Origin: Ectobius pallidus
Lineage: Eukaryota; Arthropoda; Insecta; Blattodea; Ectobiidae
Direction of reading: 5' to 3'
Length of the DNA: 64,000 bases
Assembly: GCA_964059195.1 (NCBI GenBank)
Contig: CAXKWD010000001.1
Location: 212,916,484 to 212,980,483 of the forward strand
Shown here: positions 63,821 to 64,000 of the stretch, piece by piece
How positions within the stretch are numbered: position 1 is the first letter of the stretch
How the letters are laid out: each line of letters begins with the position of its first letter
Position numbers and translations under genes: made by a program
The notes under the pieces: generated by a model
Database searches by the model: none
Told to the model about the DNA's origin: nothing
What the model saw: only the letters and a program-made list of their open reading frames with translations

Positions 63821-64000
63821 CAGGGCCCGGATTCTGATGACCTAAAATTGTTTAAAAAATGACATAAAATGACCCTAAATTTTTAAGAAAATGACCCTAA
63901 ATTTTAAAGAAAATGACTTAATAATTATAAAGAATTACCTAAAACTGATATTTTATTTATAAAAAAAATATTATTGTACACACAGAGTTATAGACTAATT
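63821..64000. mobile_element. hAT-like element, AAAATGAC-motif family, copy 2, cut by window
   Basis: CAGGGCCCGGATTCTGATGA starts it, followed by five AAAATGAC/AAATGACC words in 63856-63918 and the same GATATTTTATTTATAAAAAA segment as 42313-42987. The right end lies beyond the window. Confidence 0.9.

Noticed and set aside
1..64000. LTR retrotransposon or endogenous virus
   Set aside because: No paired LTRs, gag, protease, integrase or env-like motifs were seen; all reverse-transcriptase fragments are of the non-LTR type.

Overview
This window looks like gene-desert or deep-intron DNA from a large, AT-rich insect genome, most probably a cockroach of the Periplaneta type. I base that on the GNEPPGSL-type 3' ends of an endonuclease-reverse transcriptase retrotransposon (e.g. 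2434-2460, read + ), which I associate from memory with American cockroach sequence, on tRNA-derived SINEs, and on a CCTAA (insect telomere-type) run. The species call is inference. I found no host protein-coding gene, rRNA, tRNA gene or CRISPR array. Every protein-like stretch I can name comes from a transposable element, and all are truncated or broken.

Layout. 1-9 kb: SINE fragments, an AT-minisatellite element, a Helitron with a SINE inside, a hAT-like element and a 5'-truncated LINE with an FADD reverse-transcriptase box. 9-19 kb: retrotransposon tails, a full-length SINE, a pogo/Tigger-like shell holding a TA-flanked MITE and a LINE tail, a mariner interrupted by a hAT element with an exact target duplication, and two strong palindromes. 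19-25 kb: a recursive-splice-like site, a Helitron inserted exactly between A and T, two LINE tails and a hAT-like element. 25-36 kb: nested inverted-repeat elements, three SINEs, and a second AT-minisatellite element broken by an insertion with an 11-bp duplication. 36-44 kb: hAT-like elements, a mariner remnant, a retrotransposon C-terminal module, a 264-bp MITE and a SINE with a 13-bp duplication. 44.5-47.9 kb: a four-layer nest in which one jockey-like LINE is cut by a Helitron and two other LINEs, all inside an inverted repeat. 49-64 kb: LINE, SINE and Helitron ends and a dense run of hAT-like elements, the last cut by the window end.

Two patterns stand out. (1) The palindromic octamer TAGGCCTA occurs 26 times where about one is expected; two repeat copies show it arose as a 6-bp in-frame GGCCTA gain at a TA, like a footprint. 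(2) At least seven hAT-like families share a TAGGGNNCGGATTT-type end, yet each carries its own short motif reiterated just inside the ends. Three further elements share an AT-minisatellite core, a perfect 16-base hairpin and a splice-acceptor-like block.

Most intervals not listed hold only AT-rich unclassified sequence; larger ones have their own entries. All similarity calls were made by eye without database searches.
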